DNA of 7,033 nt from JBNKFQ01 sp050289385 (GTDB lineage: Bacteria > Pseudomonadota > Gammaproteobacteria > Pseudomonadales > Porticoccaceae), in contig JBNKFQ010000162.1 of the NCBI GenBank assembly GCA_050289385.1, positions 1-7,033 on the forward strand, written 5' to 3'. How positions within the stretch are numbered: position 1 is the stretch's first letter; every line of letters begins with the position of its first letter. Shown here piece by piece: positions 4,418-7,033 of the stretch. The notes beneath the pieces were generated by a model. The model saw only the letters and a program-made list of their open reading frames with translations, was not told the DNA's origin and made no database searches. Made by a program: the position numbers and the translations under genes.

Positions 4418-6991
4418 TCAGAATGCGTAGGAAATGTTCATTCCGATTATCCGGGGGCGGAGTCGGTAACCCTCGCTAGTAAACGGATCAATCCACGTCA
4501 AATTATCGGCATTCGTTAAATTCTTGACAAAAATATTGGCTGTCATATTTCCGATAAATAAGCCTGACTTCAGATGGATTTGGTGATAGTCGCCAGCAGC
4601 GTCACCAATCTCGCCCAGATTATTGTAATATTCGCTCACGTAGGCGTAGTCGACCTGCGCAAAGGCCTCATAGCCCGCCACAGTGAACGAGTATTCCAGC
4701 CCGGAAGATAAGGTGAAATCCGATGAGCCTGGCAGGTCAGCACCCTTCACTGCATAGGGACCCAAACTGGAGGTGGCATCGGCAACCAGAGTTGCCTCAC
4801 CGTAGGAAACACCCAGGTTCAGGCGCAATTGATCGGAGAGTCGTACCTGAGATTCCATTTCAATACCTTCCGACGTTGCCTTGCCGGCATTAACCTTCGT
4901 ACTATACTCGCAAGCCAATAGCACGTTGACCGGTATACCTTCCCAATTGATTCGATACAAGGCGGCATTTAAGGAAACTCTGTCGTTCGCGAAAGAGGTT
5001 TTATAACCCAGCTCATAGTTTTCCAGTGTATCCGATTCGATATCGCCAACCGAAATTTCTCCCCCATCAGCTGTTTCCACCAGCCCATTATTATCTGAGT
5101 CGCAAATAGATGGTAGCGGCGATTGTGGACCTCCCAACCTGAAGCCCTCCGCCCACTGTGCATAAAGCAGAGCATCCTCATTGGGCTTCCAACTCACATT
5201 GAATTTAAAGTTGGTTCCCGACTCCCTAGAATCCAGCGCGGAATCAACCTCTGTGGATAAATCTCCAATAAACATCGAGCCTCCTGCAATGATTGTTTCG
5301 CCCCGATCGTATTCGAAATAGCGTCCTCCGACGGTTATCGCAACCTGCTCTGTCAGGTCATAGGACAATTCACCGAAAACCGCTTTTTGCTCGACATTGA
5401 AGGTTGGAAGCCAAAAATAGCTAAGACTATCCCACATAAAGCCCGCAGGCGCATCGGCAGGGGTGGGGAAGAATCCTGCAATATCCGCGATGACATCAGA
5501 CTCCCTCCCGGGATCACCTGTGTAACTGATTCGATAATCTATCTTCTGTTGCCTGTCCTCGTAATAAAGACCTCCCAGGATCTGTATTGGCCCTTCGAAT
5601 TGGGAAGCGTAGCGTATTTCCTGGGTGAATACGCTGTAATCTCTTAGCATCGTAGCATCTGAGGGAACACCATCAAAGGAATTAGAAGTGTCCTGGTTAT
5701 ACTGCCCTTCACTTTCTATCCAGGAAGATATACCAACCAAACTTCCTTTAGCTACGTCATAATCAATCTGTAGCGTCGTCAAATTAATCTCATTGCTCAT
5801 ACCCGGGTAATCGGAACCCTGTTGTCCGGTATTTAAATCGGTTTGAGAATATTCACCCGGCAGCGCTAGCCCCACCTTAGGATGGCCCAATTGTTCAATT
5901 TCCTGCCACGTGTGGCCGAGGGTAATATCCAACCGATCGGTGGGCCGCCACAGCGCCGTCAGACGAAACCCGTTGTAATCACTGCTGCCGATATCACCCC
6001 TGTCCCGCGCGACAGCGCCATAGGATTTCGCAATCTCATTGTTAGCTTTGCCGGTATAACTTGCGGCGATATTGTCGATATAACCACTATTGTCGAACCG
6101 GTAAGCCACGCCCCGGACGGCTAATTTGTTCTCGACCAGCGGCAGATTAATCACCCCCTGAACCATAGTGTTATTACCGCCCGCTTCGCCCGTATTGGAA
6201 TATTCCGCCCCGACCCTGCCTTCCATTTGTTCCAGGTTGGGCGCGACTGGAATAACGCGTACTGTCCCTCCCATGGAACCGGCCCCGTAAATAGTTCCCT
6301 GAGGCCCTCTCAACACTTCAACCCGTTCGATATCCACCATCTTCAAATCGGCATTCCCTGAACTGTAGCTTGCCAATCCCGTTACCGAAGTTTCGCCAAA
6401 ATAAACACCCACAGAGGATTGTTCTGTTTGTGGGCTGACGGCGATGCCACGCATGACGACCGTATTACTCCCCGCGCCGCGGTCCTGGTAGCTTACCCCG
6501 GGTACCGTGCGCAAGTAGTCCTCCATCTCCACCAATCCACGTTTCTCTATGGCGTCCGAACCCAGCGCGGAAATCGACATTGCGGTATCCTGAATATTTG
6601 TCGATCGCCTTGTTGCAGTAACAATAATTTCTTCTACAAGTTCAAAACCATTTTTATCCAATTTTTTTTCCGCTCCACCTTCCGGCGGCGCTTCAACCAC
6701 AATCAAATTATCCGACTTTCTCTGATAAACCAAACTGGTACCACGCAACATATTATCCAATGCTTCATCCAGCGAGAGATAACCTGTTACTGCCAGAGTA
6801 CTAATCCCTTCCACTTGCACCGGATCAAAAACAATCTGAATACCACTTTTTTCAGCCAGTTTTATTAACGCCGTATCGGCAGACTGGGCTGGCAAATCAA
6901 GTTGAATTGACCGGAGCTCATTCGCTTGAGCACACAATGCGATACTAACAGATAATGCAAGACCAGCTTTTTTTAATATGGAATAATTCAT
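4418..6991 (-). CDS. STN-domain TonB-dependent outer-membrane receptor
   Basis: This is an 857-residue active-transport receptor of the outer membrane, complete from signal peptide to the final aromatic residue. Residues 1-23 form a signal peptide (hydrophobic core about 10-19, cleavage after AQA). Residues about 28-100 form an STN domain (QLDLPAQSADTALIKLAE onwards), the periplasmic module by which transducing receptors contact an inner-membrane anti-sigma regulator. EEIIVTA (120-126) is the likely TonB box. The plug follows at about 130-250, with VVMRGIA (178-184) and IERVEVLRGPQGTIYGAG (221-238). The rest is a 22-strand barrel ending in IIGMNISYAF, a typical C-terminal insertion signal. 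C630 and C694 could form a disulfide in an outer loop. The start has AGAGGG at 6997-7002, five bases upstream. The ligand is unknown: nothing in the sequence separates siderophores from other compounds. A FecIR-like sigma/anti-sigma pair, if present, would be past the right edge. Confidence 0.93.
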   Translation of the reverse strand: MNYSILKKAGLALSVSIALCAQANELRSIQLDLPAQSADTALIKLAEKSGIQIVFDPVQVEGISTLAVTGYLSLDEALDNMLRGTSLVYQRKSDNLIVVEAPPEGGAEKKLDKNGFELVEEIIVTATRRSTNIQDTAMSISALGSDAIEKRGLVEMEDYLRTVPGVSYQDRGAGSNTVVMRGIAVSPQTEQSSVGVYFGETSVTGLASYSSGNADLKMVDIERVEVLRGPQGTIYGAGSMGGTVRVIPVAPNLEQMEGRVGAEYSNTGEAGGNNTMVQGVINLPLVENKLAVRGVAYRFDNSGYIDNIAASYTGKANNEIAKSYGAVARDRGDIGSSDYNGFRLTALWRPTDRLDITLGHTWQEIEQLGHPKVGLALPGEYSQTDLNTGQQGSDYPGMSNEINLTTLQIDYDVAKGSLVGISSWIESEGQYNQDTSNSFDGVPSDATMLRDYSVFTQEIRYASQFEGPIQILGGLYYEDRQQKIDYRISYTGDPGRESDVIADIAGFFPTPADAPAGFMWDSLSYFWLPTFNVEQKAVFGELSYDLTEQVAITVGGRYFEYDRGETIIAGGSMFIGDLSTEVDSALDSRESGTNFKFNVSWKPNEDALLYAQWAEGFRLGGPQSPLPSICDSDNNGLVETADGGEISVGDIESDTLENYELGYKTSFANDRVSLNAALYRINWEGIPVNVLLACEYSTKVNAGKATSEGIEMESQVRLSDQLRLNLGVSYGEATLVADATSSLGPYAVKGADLPGSSDFTLSSGLEYSFTVAGYEAFAQVDYAYVSEYYNNLGEIGDAAGDYHQIHLKSGLFIGNMTANIFVKNLTNADNLTWIDPFTSEGYRLRPRIIGMNISYAF

Positions 6992-6996
6992 TATTA

Positions 6997-7002
6997 CCCT
7001 CT
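6997..7002 (-). promoter_or_regulatory. Ribosome binding site of the receptor gene
   Basis: On the minus strand AGAGGG precedes the ATG (6989-6991) by five bases, in the context GAGAGAGGGTAATA. It supports the chosen start, which also gives an ideal signal peptide. Only about 30 further bases remain in the window, and no promoter is recognised in them. Confidence 0.6.
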
Positions 7003-7033
7003 CTCAAATTCGTTAGCGTCCCGGCATTTGAAA

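Noticed and set aside
4291..4479. 62-codon + strand open frame spanning the 4352-4383 hairpin
   Set aside because: It overlaps the receptor terminator and 3' end and has no ribosome site or recognisable product.
6419..6868. 149-codon + strand open frame opposite the receptor
   Set aside because: It is antisense to the STN/plug region of a clear TonB-dependent receptor, so it is taken as a shadow frame.
1..7033. tRNA or rRNA genes
   Set aside because: No cloverleaf-like segment with a T-loop motif and no rRNA-like stretch was noticed in the gaps between genes.

Overview
The window is a bacterial chromosomal segment, most likely from a gammaproteobacterium. Supporting signs are a Gram-negative outer-membrane receptor of the TonB-dependent class, good Shine-Dalgarno sites and sigma70-like promoters. 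The exact lineage cannot be fixed from the sequence; a marine or environmental heterotroph would fit, but that is inference.

Layout, left to right. Positions 1-256 hold no gene. They contain a dense set of hairpins and repeats, including a 16-bp inverted repeat about 120 bp across that encloses a perfect 13-bp tandem duplication, followed by a strong -10 box for the next gene. Positions 257-1630 (+) encode an exported M19 (renal-type) membrane dipeptidase with all expected zinc ligands. Facing it is a cytoplasmic M24-fold 'pita-bread' enzyme at 1678-2946 (-). All five of its usual metal-ligand positions are substituted, which places it with the creatinase / ectoine hydrolase (DoeA/EutD) type rather than with true aminopeptidases. 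A short convergent hairpin separates these two genes.

Positions 3206-4033 hold a compact type II toxin-antitoxin operon of the TacA/TacT type: a 92-residue ribbon-helix-helix DUF1778 antitoxin directly abutting a 160-residue GNAT toxin. A candidate promoter with an overlapping 12-bp palindrome is the probable autoregulatory operator. This operon is visibly more A+T-rich than the gene on its left, which suggests separate acquisition.

Positions 4034-4417 are non-coding and end in a 12-bp perfect hairpin, probably the terminator of the last gene. Positions 4418-6991 (-) encode a full-length 857-residue TonB-dependent receptor with an N-terminal STN (secretin/TonB short N-terminal) domain. That architecture is used by transducing receptors that signal to an anti-sigma/sigma pair, but any partner would lie beyond the right edge.

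The receptor, the exported dipeptidase and the amidohydrolase-like M24 protein could together serve uptake and breakdown of small peptide or amide compounds, with the toxin-antitoxin pair inserted between them. This is a hypothesis from proximity only: the genes are not in one operon. I found no clear evidence of an undescribed system. The most noteworthy items are the metal-less M24 enzyme with its unusual insert, the left-end repeat structure, and the operator architecture of the toxin-antitoxin operon.
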